Below, piece after piece: positions 35,701 through 43,620 of a DNA stretch of 64,000 nt (positions within the stretch are counted from its first letter, which is position 1; each line of letters opens with the position of its first letter). The notes under the pieces were generated by a model. It saw only the letters and a program-made list of their open reading frames with translations, made no database searches and was not told the DNA's origin. A program made the position numbers and the translations under genes. The stretch spans positions 1,426,001 to 1,490,000 of the forward strand of contig NZ_CP050831.1 of assembly GCF_012113595.1 (NCBI RefSeq). Direction: 5' to 3'. Source of the DNA: Bacteroides faecium (GTDB lineage: Bacteria > Bacteroidota > Bacteroidia > Bacteroidales > Bacteroidaceae).

Positions 35701-36192
35701 CAAGTGCCGATAGGGGATACCGAACCCGACCTGATGGGTACGTTGGGGGTAAACTTCAACTGGCGCGGACTTAGTGTCAGCGTAGCCGCCCGCTATAAGT
35801 TCGGCGGACAGGTGTATAACAAGACGCTGCTCGACAAAGTGGAGAATGCTGACATTTATAGTAATGTAGACCGTCGTGCTTATACCGAGCGTTGGCTCCA
35901 ACCGGGTGATGTGGCAAAATACAAGTCCCTGTCGGAGACGGTAAACGGAAATACCACAAAAGCCAGTTCACGTTTTATCATGGATGATAACGAGCTGGTG
36001 CTGAACACTATTAATATTCAGTACCGCTTTGAGAAGCGTTACGACAAGTTCTTGGAGAGACTCGGGTTGAGTAGTGCCAGCGTAGGATTTTATATGGAAG
36101 ACCTTTTTCACTGGTCTACGGTGAAAGTGGAGCGTGGTACGGAATATCCGATGTCACGTCAAGTATCCATGTCGCTGAATCTAACTTTTTAA
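32797..36192 (+). CDS. SusC/RagA-family TonB-linked receptor with STN domain
   Basis: Outer-membrane importer of 1131 residues. The signal peptide ends VRQALAQ. The STN domain follows (about 40-110, with VLKKVEEASGFKVLFTYNEV), then a carboxypeptidase-regulatory-like domain (DVNGEPLPGVNVRTDD), the plug (AMAIYGSQASNGVVVVETK) and the barrel, ending in the aromatic strand VSMSLNLTF. The STN domain should signal through the adjacent FecR to the sigma factor. The susD gene follows 12 bp after the stop, forming the classic lid-and-channel pair. The substrate is not deducible; no glycosidase lies in this locus. Confidence 0.95.
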   Translation: MKDYLSERGTLLNSIVIALVVFLFAGLPVRQALAQNGSKRFDLVCHDEAMPSVLKKVEEASGFKVLFTYNEVQNFKVTINLKQKTVEEAMVAITTSFPLSFRINGKYVSVLLIKRQATRKITGQVKDVNGEPLPGVNVRTDDPSVGGATDMDGKFTIAVPEGKQVKTVHFSYIGMQKVSVPFAGKPLAIVMKDDAHAVDEVVVTGIFERKKEGFTGSANRMSGEEIRKLTSGNVLNAIQMLDPGFRMEESMISGSNPSSVPNFNMRGQSSMGDYSTDETIIMRGDVDTRPNQPLFVLDGIIGVSVTKIMDLDPAQIASVTLLKDAAAMAIYGSQASNGVVVVETKAPEAGKLRVTYNGNYKVEYPDLTDYNLLNAAEKLELERRAGLYDEYYTGESSAGRLASYANKLYNVKRGVNTYWLSQPLQTVFAHRHGINLEGGNESLRYKLYAGINEAPGVMKQTGLSGKSVSLDIRYRYKGLLISNIAYVDYNVSDRTSPYGSFKEYASLNPYYTIRDEKGNIPLYLEEPLDMYDFSSGKYVTNPMYNTLYNTKDRNTAFEVRDAFRAEYSPMSNLRLAMDLTVTKTQSDTDIFKSANHTEFQTGELLPLEDRGSYLWSNATSLQYDLAFTASFNQIWKNKHLLSTFFRYNVTETKNHTAGVNVTGFPNDNMDEVFLGAKMKETTGDESTTRALGAVATVSYTYDQRYAVDVNGRLDASSEFGSNNRLAPFWSTGARWNLHKESWIRKTGIFDELVLRATYGVTGEQGFSAYQALQMYSYANSMRIYQGSDVVGTMLYGMGNPDLKWQITNSFNAGVDFSMFKNKLSGRFEYYNKYTKNTVLDYSLPPSVGFSTMKDNVGNISNVGYEFTLRVMPYYNPSKQMNFSIIANGSHNKNKIKKISNAMRARNQEMMQEDPDNPNKLSRPMPRYEEGYSQTMIWTVRSLGIDPITGREVFLDRNGNRKSTWDASDQVPIGDTEPDLMGTLGVNFNWRGLSVSVAARYKFGGQVYNKTLLDKVENADIYSNVDRRAYTERWLQPGDVAKYKSLSETVNGNTTKASSRFIMDDNELVLNTINIQYRFEKRYDKFLERLGLSSASVGFYMEDLFHWSTVKVERGTEYPMSRQVSMSLNLTF

Positions 36193-36204
36193 TTTATTTG
36201 CCTT

Positions 36205-37656
36205 ATGAAGAAAATAATAAATATATCTGTATGTTGCCTGTTGCTGCTTGCCACTTCGTGTAGCGACTGGCTGGATGTAAATCCCAAGAACAATATAAAG
36301 GAAGAAGAACTGTTCAGTACTGAGCAGGGATTCAAGGAAGCGCTTACTGGTATTTATATGGCTATGTGTGATGTTTCGCTCTATGGCAGACAGTTGACTT
36401 ATGGCTTTATGGATATTCTGGCACAGCGTTACGACACTCAGTCGGATACGGAAACGCTGGATTATACGCGGACGGACTGGTACACATTCCCGTCCAACCA
36501 GACAGAGAATTATACCAATAAATTCTGGGGCGGACATTATAATATCATAGCCAATATCAACAATTTCCTCACCAATCTTGAAACGAAAGGGAATGTTGTG
36601 ACAAGCGACGGTTACCGGGACATTATGAAAGGTGAAATGCTGGGATTGCGCTCTTTTCTTTATTTCGACCTGCTTCGTATGTTCGGCCCTGTCTATAAAG
36701 ATAATCCGTCTTCTCCCACTCTGCCTTACCGGACAGAATTCGACCGTTCCATAGTCCGGCTGATGCCTGCTTCTGAGCTGGTGGACAATCTTATTGCTAC
36801 TCTGAAAGAAGCTGAAAGGTTGCTGGAAAATGATCCGATGAATATCTCTTTCCCGACAGCAGGTTCGTATGAGGAAGGGCTTGACCCTTTCCTGGACTAT
36901 CGTTTCAACCGTATGAATAAGTTTGCCGTAAAGGCGGTCCTTGCCCGTGTTTACCTTTATAAGGGGGATGCACAATCTAAAGTATTGGCGGCGGATTATG
37001 CTGACCAGGTGATTAAGGCATCCAAGGGAAACAGCCACTTGTTCACGCTGGTTACGGATAATGCTACCGACCCCGTTTGTTCCACAGAACTTATATTCGC
37101 GTTGAGTATGGATTCCGAGAAGTACGATGACCAGATTGACTTGGATTTCAAAGCTGGGATGACCAATGCGTATTTTATCAAGAATAGGGACAGGGTTTAC
37201 GAACTGTTCGATACGGAAGCCGACGGATATAATGATATGCGTATGAAGGAAGGACAGGGATTCACCATCTCCAATACCGGTTCATACATCCTTAAATTCA
37301 GACAGACCGGATTGTTTTCTCCGGCAATAGAAAACCTGATGCCGCTTATCCGCCTGCCGGAAATGTACTATATTCTTGCCGAATGTACGGCGGATTTGAG
37401 TGAATCGGCAGAAACGCTGTCTACTGTCAGAAGTGCCAGGGGGCTTTCCAACATAGAGGTTTTTGCCGGTGAAGACGAGAAGATGAAGGAAATAGAGAAA
37501 GAATACCGGAAGGAACTGTATGGAGAAGGACAGTTGTGGTATTTCTACAAACGGTTGGGATATAAAACGTTCCAATTTTGCCCTGTCAACAATATGACTG
37601 AAAGCAACTATCGTTTCCCTATTCCTGATGACGAGAAAGCTTTGGGAGGCATTTGA
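36205..37656 (+). CDS. SusD/RagB-family surface lipoprotein
   Basis: Nutrient-binding outer-membrane lipoprotein that lids the SusC channel; 483 residues. The lipobox is LLATSC at about residue 20, followed by SDWLDVNPKN, the usual SusD start. TPR-like helices typical of the family are spread through the protein (LRSFLYFDLLRMFGPVY is the conserved signature). The C-terminal RKELYGEGQLWYFYKRLG block is also characteristic. It is the third gene of the receptor operon and the partner of the preceding SusC. Confidence 0.94.
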   Translation: MKKIINISVCCLLLLATSCSDWLDVNPKNNIKEEELFSTEQGFKEALTGIYMAMCDVSLYGRQLTYGFMDILAQRYDTQSDTETLDYTRTDWYTFPSNQTENYTNKFWGGHYNIIANINNFLTNLETKGNVVTSDGYRDIMKGEMLGLRSFLYFDLLRMFGPVYKDNPSSPTLPYRTEFDRSIVRLMPASELVDNLIATLKEAERLLENDPMNISFPTAGSYEEGLDPFLDYRFNRMNKFAVKAVLARVYLYKGDAQSKVLAADYADQVIKASKGNSHLFTLVTDNATDPVCSTELIFALSMDSEKYDDQIDLDFKAGMTNAYFIKNRDRVYELFDTEADGYNDMRMKEGQGFTISNTGSYILKFRQTGLFSPAIENLMPLIRLPEMYYILAECTADLSESAETLSTVRSARGLSNIEVFAGEDEKMKEIEKEYRKELYGEGQLWYFYKRLGYKTFQFCPVNNMTESNYRFPIPDDEKALGGI

Positions 37657-37680
37657 TGATTAACAAATTATAAAGACGTT

Positions 37681-38496
37681 ATGAAAACTATATATCACTT
37701 ATATCTAACTGTGCTGGCTGTGCTTTTTTATTCTTCTTGTACGAAAGAAGAAGTACATTCTTTCATAGGAGAGCCTGCCATAAATTTTACCTCACAGGAG
37801 TATCAATTGGGGGATATGCCGAATAGCCAGGATGATCCGGACGATCCCAACCAGATGGGATATACTTCAAATTTTGCTGCTCATTATAAAAAGGGGCAAT
37901 TCACGGACAAATATGATACTGTGTACGTGAAGGCTAAGTTGGAAGGAATGTTGCAGGAACATCCTTTGCGGGTGAATCTTGCTTATGAGTCGGTGGAAGG
38001 CTATGATACACCGACATTGGTATTGCCCAAGGACTCCGTCATCAAGGCGGGAGAATATTATGTAAGGATGGCGGTGCTGGTAGAACGTCCTGCTGTCTAT
38101 AATAAGGAGTATCAGGTGAAAATCACTTTCGATTATGCAAATTCGGATGTAGTGGCTGGCTCTGAAGAGCGTCAGTCCATTATTTTGAAGGCATCGGACG
38201 AGTATGAAATCTCTCAGGAGAATATGGGGGTTGAAAGTGAAGAGGAGTGGAATAACGCGTTCGCCTCTTATATCGGCACTTACGGCCCGGTGAAAGTACG
38301 TTTTATTTTGTCTGTCTTTAAAGACCGTACTACTCAAATTTTTGTATATACCCCTTATGGATTTGGGATAGGCTTTGATAATCCTGATAATGTGGAAACA
38401 TTGAAGGAAGCCTTGAACGTATATAATGCCAAACATGGGGCACTGACTGAGCCTGACGGCACCGTTGTTACATTTGAACCGGCAGAAGTGAAATAG
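37681..38496 (+). CDS. DUF4843-domain lipoprotein
   Basis: 271 residues with a lipoprotein signal (VLFYSSC near residue 20) and TKEEVHSFIGEPAINF, the usual opening of DUF4843 proteins. The body is beta-rich with blocks such as VYVKAKLEGML and VLPKDSVIKAGEYYVRM. DUF4843 proteins are found beside SusC/SusD genes in Bacteroides and are assumed to be surface-exposed accessory binders. The role is inferred only from that company. Confidence 0.88.
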   Translation: MKTIYHLYLTVLAVLFYSSCTKEEVHSFIGEPAINFTSQEYQLGDMPNSQDDPDDPNQMGYTSNFAAHYKKGQFTDKYDTVYVKAKLEGMLQEHPLRVNLAYESVEGYDTPTLVLPKDSVIKAGEYYVRMAVLVERPAVYNKEYQVKITFDYANSDVVAGSEERQSIILKASDEYEISQENMGVESEEEWNNAFASYIGTYGPVKVRFILSVFKDRTTQIFVYTPYGFGIGFDNPDNVETLKEALNVYNAKHGALTEPDGTVVTFEPAEVK

Positions 38497-38513
38497 AAAG
38501 AGGAGGAAACCAT

Positions 38514-40226
38514 ATGAAACTAATTTATACGATATTGACGGTACTTACATTATTGGCAGTAAGTTCTTGTTATGAAGATAAAGGCAACTACGATTATCAG
38601 CCTTACCACCGGGTATTGGTGGAAGTGGACAACAACTACGGAATCAAACAGCCGGAAGAAGCCATTGAATATACTATCACTCCTAAGGTGACATTGAGCG
38701 ACGGTAGCACTGATTTGTCTGATATCTCATTTTTATGGAAGATGGACAGGAGAACCAATCAAGGCGGTGAGAAGTTTGGAGAAACGGTAAGTACCGGGCA
38801 AAGCGTCACTATCACGATAGACCCGAATGACACGAAGACGTTTTCTTATAATTATTATTTCCGTTTTTACGTGACGGACAATCAGACAGGAGTCACTGAT
38901 ATGTATCCTGTTAACCTGAAACTTATCAAACCTTTTGAAAATTCCTGGATAGTGTTGCATGATATCGACGGGCATGCGGAGTTGGGTAGTGTGGAATATG
39001 CTAATGGAGCAATGATTGTCACTCCCGACGCATTGACAAAGGAAAGGGCGAAAAATGAGGAGATAAAACAAGAGCCGCTTACCGGAAAATCCGTAGCATT
39101 GGGCAGGCGGCAAGTGCCTGTATCGAGTTATGAGGCTTCTAGCTGGCTGGGGTTGATTACTAATACACAGTTGTATGTAAGCACTACCAACCAAGAAGAG
39201 TCCGGCTTGCTGAATCAGGCGGAGAATTTTATATTGCTGGGTAATTGGGATCATATTATTTATCCCGGAGAAATAGAGGGTTTCGGCAGTGATGATGTAA
39301 GTTTCGGCAACAGCTATCAGGCAGGCTTCCTATGTAGTCATGGAAAAGTGTTCCAGGGGTGTATGTATAGTGTGCTGATGTATGGAATGTATCCGGACAA
39401 TGAAGTGGCGGCGGCAGGCGATTATTATATCGAAAAAGCATATCCTGTTCCTACGGCGGGCATTGCTTTCGACAGCAAGAACCACCGCTTCTTGAAACTG
39501 AACATTCAAAGCCAGAATAACTGGTCGGGTAGTACACATACCGGTGCGGCGCCTTCTAAAAGGGGGACGATACAGGTTGTTCCGAATAATCCGAAGAATG
39601 CGGCTGATCCTTCCGCAGTCAATCCCGATTTGAAACTGGTAGACTTCACAGCCGGATATTGGTACGGTAAGTCTCTTATGGCGGCATGGCAACGTATGGC
39701 TGTAAATGCTTATTTGCTGAACGAAAATACAGGTAAGTCCTCAGTGTACGTATTCCACGGTTATCCTATGACGAATAGTAGTGACCCCGATGACATTCCG
39801 GTGACTAACTTGTATTCTATCGACACACCGGCTGGGGTGACAACAAACACGCCGATGACTTCAAGTTGGGAATACAGCAATATTCTGTTCTATGCCGTAG
39901 GTAATAAAATCTATAAATTGGATTTTGCTGTGACCGGAGGTAGTTCGACGGTTATTTACCAGCATCCTAATCCCAATGCGGAGATTTCTTGTTTGCAGAT
40001 GGCTTATGAAGAAGCTCTGTATATAAGTGATATGCCGGATGGGACGGAAATCTACGGACATCCGTACGAGCGTACAATGGCTGCCGGAGTGAACTTGCCG
40101 GATGGCACCGGTGAAGTGGTGGTTCTTCAGTTGAACACAGCCGGAAAAGTGGATAATGATACAATGTATCCTGCCGTTCAGGAGCATAAGGGCTTCGGGA
40201 AGATTAAAGACGTGACATTTATTTAA
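38514..40226 (+). CDS. PKD-like family lipoprotein
   Basis: 570 residues with lipobox LAVSSC at about residue 19 and the opening YEDKGNYDYQPYHRV, typical of the Bacteroides 'PKD-like' lipoproteins that accompany SusCD/DUF4843 genes. A beta-sandwich region (about 30-140, FLWKMDRRTNQGG, YYFRFYVTDNQTG) precedes a larger domain that may be a propeller (LGNWDHIIYPGEIEGFG, NKIYKLDFAVTGG). It is probably a surface-exposed binding protein of this uptake system. The ligand is unknown. Confidence 0.86.
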   Translation: MKLIYTILTVLTLLAVSSCYEDKGNYDYQPYHRVLVEVDNNYGIKQPEEAIEYTITPKVTLSDGSTDLSDISFLWKMDRRTNQGGEKFGETVSTGQSVTITIDPNDTKTFSYNYYFRFYVTDNQTGVTDMYPVNLKLIKPFENSWIVLHDIDGHAELGSVEYANGAMIVTPDALTKERAKNEEIKQEPLTGKSVALGRRQVPVSSYEASSWLGLITNTQLYVSTTNQEESGLLNQAENFILLGNWDHIIYPGEIEGFGSDDVSFGNSYQAGFLCSHGKVFQGCMYSVLMYGMYPDNEVAAAGDYYIEKAYPVPTAGIAFDSKNHRFLKLNIQSQNNWSGSTHTGAAPSKRGTIQVVPNNPKNAADPSAVNPDLKLVDFTAGYWYGKSLMAAWQRMAVNAYLLNENTGKSSVYVFHGYPMTNSSDPDDIPVTNLYSIDTPAGVTTNTPMTSSWEYSNILFYAVGNKIYKLDFAVTGGSSTVIYQHPNPNAEISCLQMAYEEALYISDMPDGTEIYGHPYERTMAAGVNLPDGTGEVVVLQLNTAGKVDNDTMYPAVQEHKGFGKIKDVTFI

Positions 40227-40284
40227 GGGATTGGAGTTTTGGATGTGTAACTTATTTATTAAATTCTAAAATAGAACTATTTTT

Positions 40285-41664
40285 ATGATGAATTCTTTGA
40301 AATTTTCTGGTTTGACAGCTGTTGCAGCTTCTTTTATCTGTTGCAATATGCTTGCTGGCACCGTAGATGGCAATAAGGTGCATCTCAAAGGGCAACTGGT
40401 GGACATGGGAACTACTGATGTTCCGATGCGCTTTGACGGGGCTGCTTCTATGCTGGGCGAAAGTCGTAATATCATGTTGAAAACGGATGCGGAAGGTAAC
40501 TTCGACACTGTCATTGAACTTGATAAGCCTGCCTATTTTAATATAAACCGTAACACGGTATATCTGACTCCGGGTGATGATTTGACTATAAAAATCACAC
40601 AGAATAATGGGGAAGCGGTGTTCAATGGAAAGGGAGCGGAAGCGAACGTATATATGAAAGGGCGTCTTTTCCCGCATGGCGGGTCTTTCCTTGAAAGTGG
40701 AGATAATATACGTGCTGATTTTGCCGCTACGCGGACTACTATCGACAGTCTGGCACGTATCCGGCGTGCACAGTTGGAAGCTTTGACAAACGTAAGCAAG
40801 GACTTCAAGGATATGGAGAATGCGCGTATCAATGCGGATATTGTAAACAGCTATTTGTCTTATCCTTCTTATTCCCGGCTTACTTCTGGAGTGAAGGATC
40901 GGGAGCAGGCTATGCAGAAAGTCGATTCTTTTTACAATACTCTGACTGAAGAGGTAAAGGAGCGGATTAAAAACTTGGTTGATGACAGGTATCTGGATGT
41001 GAATGTGGTGCGTAGTGTGCTGAGCCAGGTGAATGCTCCTTATTTGGCTTCTATGAAAACATGGACGGAAGGCATTGCTTTTACTCCGCGTATTCAAGCT
41101 TTGTTCAATTCTTCCGAATATGTAAATAAGTTGCGTCAGGAAGTGACAAATGAGTCGTTGTCTGAGATGAAGAATTTTGCCGATAATCTGCAGTATAAGG
41201 ATTTTGCGGTCGAACTGAATGGCATGATAGTAAAGGCGAGCCGATTACTGAAAGGACAGCCGGCCATTGACTTTGAACTGACTGATACGGCGGGAGTTGT
41301 CCGCCATCTTTCCGATTTCAAGGGGAAAGTGCTCTATGTTGATTTTTGGGCTACATGGTGTGGCCCGTGTATTCAGGAATCTCCTCATTTCGAGTCGTTA
41401 AGTAAAGAATATGCTGGTAAGGATGTTGTTTTCCTGCCGGTTTCAACGGATGCGAACAAGAAAGCGTGGAAACGGTTCATTACCGCACATAAAAAAGAGC
41501 TTAGCCAATATAACAGTGTTGATAAGACAATGCACAGCGGCTGGTCTATTTATTATATTCCCCGTTTTGTCCTGATTGACAAGGATTTTAATATAGTCAC
41601 TGCTTATGCGTCCCGCCCTTCTAACCCGGAAGCGAAAGAAATGATTGATTCATTGCTGAAATAA
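40285..41664 (+). CDS. TlpA-like thioredoxin-fold protein
   Basis: 459 residues. The N-terminal signal-like segment ends MLAGTVDG. The middle is a DUF4369-like/helical region (40-300). The C-terminal thioredoxin domain carries FWATWCGPC, with the redox cysteines at 359 and 362, and a cis-proline block ([11 protein letters not shown]). Such proteins reduce or oxidise thiols in the periplasm or on the outer membrane. It ends the operon and is followed by a strong terminator. Its presence in an uptake locus hints that the cargo or its carrier contains cysteines or needs reduction; this is inference. Confidence 0.9.
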   Translation: MMNSLKFSGLTAVAASFICCNMLAGTVDGNKVHLKGQLVDMGTTDVPMRFDGAASMLGESRNIMLKTDAEGNFDTVIELDKPAYFNINRNTVYLTPGDDLTIKITQNNGEAVFNGKGAEANVYMKGRLFPHGGSFLESGDNIRADFAATRTTIDSLARIRRAQLEALTNVSKDFKDMENARINADIVNSYLSYPSYSRLTSGVKDREQAMQKVDSFYNTLTEEVKERIKNLVDDRYLDVNVVRSVLSQVNAPYLASMKTWTEGIAFTPRIQALFNSSEYVNKLRQEVTNESLSEMKNFADNLQYKDFAVELNGMIVKASRLLKGQPAIDFELTDTAGVVRHLSDFKGKVLYVDFWATWCGPCIQESPHFESLSKEYAGKDVVFLPVSTDANKKAWKRFITAHKKELSQYNSVDKTMHSGWSIYYIPRFVLIDKDFNIVTAYASRPSNPEAKEMIDSLLK

Positions 41665-41687
41665 GAGACTGATAAGGGATGTTTTTT

Positions 41688-41742
41688 AAAAAGGATATGT
41701 CTCCGGTACTGAAGACCGGAACATATCCTTTTCTTATTTTTT
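41688..41742. terminator. Strong terminator after the uptake operon
   Basis: AAAAGGATATGT (41689-41700) and ACATATCCTTTT (41721-41732) pair perfectly, with an internal CCGGT/ACCGG stem and a T-rich run after. It sits between convergent genes; the A-run before the left arm lets it serve the minus-strand gene as well. Confidence 0.85.
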
Positions 41743-41922
41743 TCTCTTTTCTGCGATAAACCTCGGCAGATAAGCCAGACAACCTATCAGTATTGCATAC
41801 AGCAACTCAATATCCTGGAATTCGCGGTTGATGAAGTGGCAGACAATGGCGTAAATGGCAATCGTGAATCCGACATAGAGTGCCAGCACGAAAAGTGTTC
41901 TTACTTTCTTATTTAGAATCAT
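41734..41922 (-). CDS. Small two-helix membrane protein
   Basis: 62 residues with two hydrophobic segments (TLFVLALYVGFTIAIYAIV and LLYAILIGCLAYLPRFI) and a basic C-terminus (AEKRKK). No family is recognised. It is convergent with the TlpA-like gene, its stop falling inside the terminator region, and divergent from metK. The clean topology and spacing support a real gene. Confidence 0.65.
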   Translation of the reverse strand: MILNKKVRTLFVLALYVGFTIAIYAIVCHFINREFQDIELLYAILIGCLAYLPRFIAEKRKK

Positions 41923-41982
41923 TTTAAATATATTTATGTGTTAAATACGCGCCAAAGATACTCATTATCTCCGAAATCTCTT

Positions 41983-41990
41983 TATCTTTG
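41983..41990 (+). promoter_or_regulatory. -7 promoter element for metK
   Basis: TATCTTTG matches TAnnTTTG. Transcription would start at about 41995-42000, exactly at the edge of the SAM-II-like aptamer. This explains the long leader and excludes the in-frame start at 42070 as the natural one. Confidence 0.65.
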
Positions 41991-42002
41991 CAACCGAAAT
42001 GA

Positions 42003-42057
42003 AAGTGTGGACAGATTTGAGTAGCTTGCAACCACGGAAAAAAATGCTAAAACACGT
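42003..42057 (+). promoter_or_regulatory. SAM-II-like riboswitch aptamer upstream of metK
   Basis: The region has the layout of the SAM-II (SAM-alpha) pseudoknot known from alphaproteobacteria and Bacteroidetes. P1 is GTGG (42007-42010) paired with CCAC (42032-42035). The enclosed loop begins GATTT and ends TTGCA, 17 nt apart as in the crystallised SAM-II example I recall. The A-rich 3' strand carries the conserved TGCTAAAA. It sits between the metK promoter and metK, the gene that makes SAM, so feedback repression is the natural reading. A covariance-model search was not possible here. Confidence 0.65.
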
Positions 42058-42150
42058 CTTACCGACGCTTTGCGGTTTACTCCTTGCAGCACTCACCTCT
42101 CCTACCCTATTATTTTTAATTCTCAATTCTTAATTTTTAATTTAACAAAG

Positions 42151-43443
42151 ATGGGATACTTATTTACATCCGAATCGGTGTCAGAAGGACACCCCGACAA
42201 GGTAGCCGATCAAATATCGGATGCCGTGCTTGACAAACTGTTGGCTTACGACCCCAGTTCGAAAGTAGCTTGCGAAACACTAGTGACTACCGGGCAAGTG
42301 GTGCTAGCGGGTGAAGTGAAAACAAAAGCGTACGTTGATCTCCAGTTCATCGCACGCGAAGTGATTAAGAAAATCGGCTATACCAAGGGAGAGTACATGT
42401 TCGAAAGTAACTCTTGTGGTGTATTGTCCGCTATTCATGAGCAAAGCCCCGATATCAACCGTGGTGTAGAGCGTCAGGATCCGATGGAACAGGGCGCGGG
42501 CGACCAAGGTATGATGTTCGGCTACGCAACAAATGAAACGGAAAACTACATGCCGCTTTCTCTTGATTTGGCACACCGCATTCTGCAAGTGCTGGCTGAT
42601 ATCCGTCGTGAAGGCAAGGTGATGACTTATCTCCGTCCCGATGCGAAAAGCCAGGTTACTATCGAATATGACGACAACGGAACCCCTGTCCGCATTGATA
42701 CAATTGTTGTTTCTACGCAACATGATGACTTTATCCAGCCGGAAGATGACTCGCAAGCCGCTCAGTTGAAAGCTGACGAAGAAATGTTGTCTATCATCCG
42801 CCGTGATGTGATTGAGATTCTGATGCCTCGTGTGATTGCTTCTATCCATCATGACAAGGTATTGGCATTGTTCAATGATAAGATTGTCTATCATGTCAAT
42901 CCTACCGGAAAGTTTGTTATCGGTGGCCCTCACGGAGATACCGGTCTGACAGGTCGTAAGATTATCGTTGATACTTACGGTGGCAAGGGTGCTCACGGTG
43001 GCGGTGCTTTCTCAGGAAAAGATCCTAGCAAGGTAGACCGCAGCGCGGCTTATGCGGCACGCCATATCGCTAAGAACATGGTGGCTGCAGGAGTAGCAGA
43101 CGAAATGCTTGTACAGGTAAGTTATGCTATTGGTGTGGCTCGTCCGATTAACATATTTGTGGATACTTATGGCCGTTCTCATGTGAATATGACTGATGGC
43201 GAAATTGCCCGTATCATTGATCAGTTGTTCGACCTTCGTCCGAAAGCTATTGAGGAACGTTTAAAGCTCCGTAATCCTATTTATCAGGAAACTGCCGCTT
43301 ATGGTCATATGGGACGTGAACCGCAAGTGGTTACGAAGAAATTCTCTTCCCGTTATGAGGGTGAGAAAACGGTAGACGTTGAGCTCTTTACATGGGAAAA
43401 GCTTGATTATGTTGATAAAATTAAAGCCGCTTTCGCTCTGTAA
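42151..43443 (+). CDS. metK: S-adenosylmethionine synthase
   Basis: Makes SAM from methionine and ATP in the cytoplasm; 430 residues from the ATG at 42151. Signature blocks are [18 protein letters not shown] near the start, the [12 protein letters not shown] loop and [19 protein letters not shown]. The Bacteroidetes form carries an extra segment compared with the roughly 384-residue E. coli enzyme. The reading extended to 42070 would translate the riboswitch leader and is rejected. It is monocistronic, with a riboswitch in front and a strong terminator behind. Confidence 0.97.
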   Translation: MGYLFTSESVSEGHPDKVADQISDAVLDKLLAYDPSSKVACETLVTTGQVVLAGEVKTKAYVDLQFIAREVIKKIGYTKGEYMFESNSCGVLSAIHEQSPDINRGVERQDPMEQGAGDQGMMFGYATNETENYMPLSLDLAHRILQVLADIRREGKVMTYLRPDAKSQVTIEYDDNGTPVRIDTIVVSTQHDDFIQPEDDSQAAQLKADEEMLSIIRRDVIEILMPRVIASIHHDKVLALFNDKIVYHVNPTGKFVIGGPHGDTGLTGRKIIVDTYGGKGAHGGGAFSGKDPSKVDRSAAYAARHIAKNMVAAGVADEMLVQVSYAIGVARPINIFVDTYGRSHVNMTDGEIARIIDQLFDLRPKAIEERLKLRNPIYQETAAYGHMGREPQVVTKKFSSRYEGEKTVDVELFTWEKLDYVDKIKAAFAL

Positions 43444-43472
43444 GTCTCTTTAGAGCCTGGCTTGTTGTATAA

Positions 43473-43530
43473 AAGAGTCACAATTTCACCTTCCTTTCAC
43501 GGGAAGATGGGGTTGTGACTCTTGTTTTTT
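43473..43530 (+). terminator. Intrinsic terminator of metK
   Basis: AAGAGTCACAA (43473-43483) and TTGTGACTCTT (43513-43523) pair perfectly, an inner CTTCC/GGGAAG extends the stem, and six T follow. Confidence 0.9.
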
Positions 43531-43588
43531 ATAAGTTATATTTAAATAAATGTATTTTGGATACTAAGTACGTCTTGCGGGAATTTGC

Positions 43589-43596
43589 TACTTTTG
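43589..43596 (+). promoter_or_regulatory. -7 promoter element of the TPR regulator gene
   Basis: TACTTTTG matches TAnnTTTG, 24 bp before the ATG at 43621, so the in-frame TTG at 43585 is not used. Confidence 0.55.
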
Positions 43597-43620
43597 CTTC
43601 ATGAAACGAACAATTGCCAG

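Noticed and set aside
42070..42150. Extended N-terminus of the metK frame
   Set aside because: It translates the riboswitch leader; MetK proteins begin near [16 protein letters not shown].
42304..42996. 230-codon minus-strand frame
   Set aside because: It is the shadow of metK; composition follows the opposite strand's codons.
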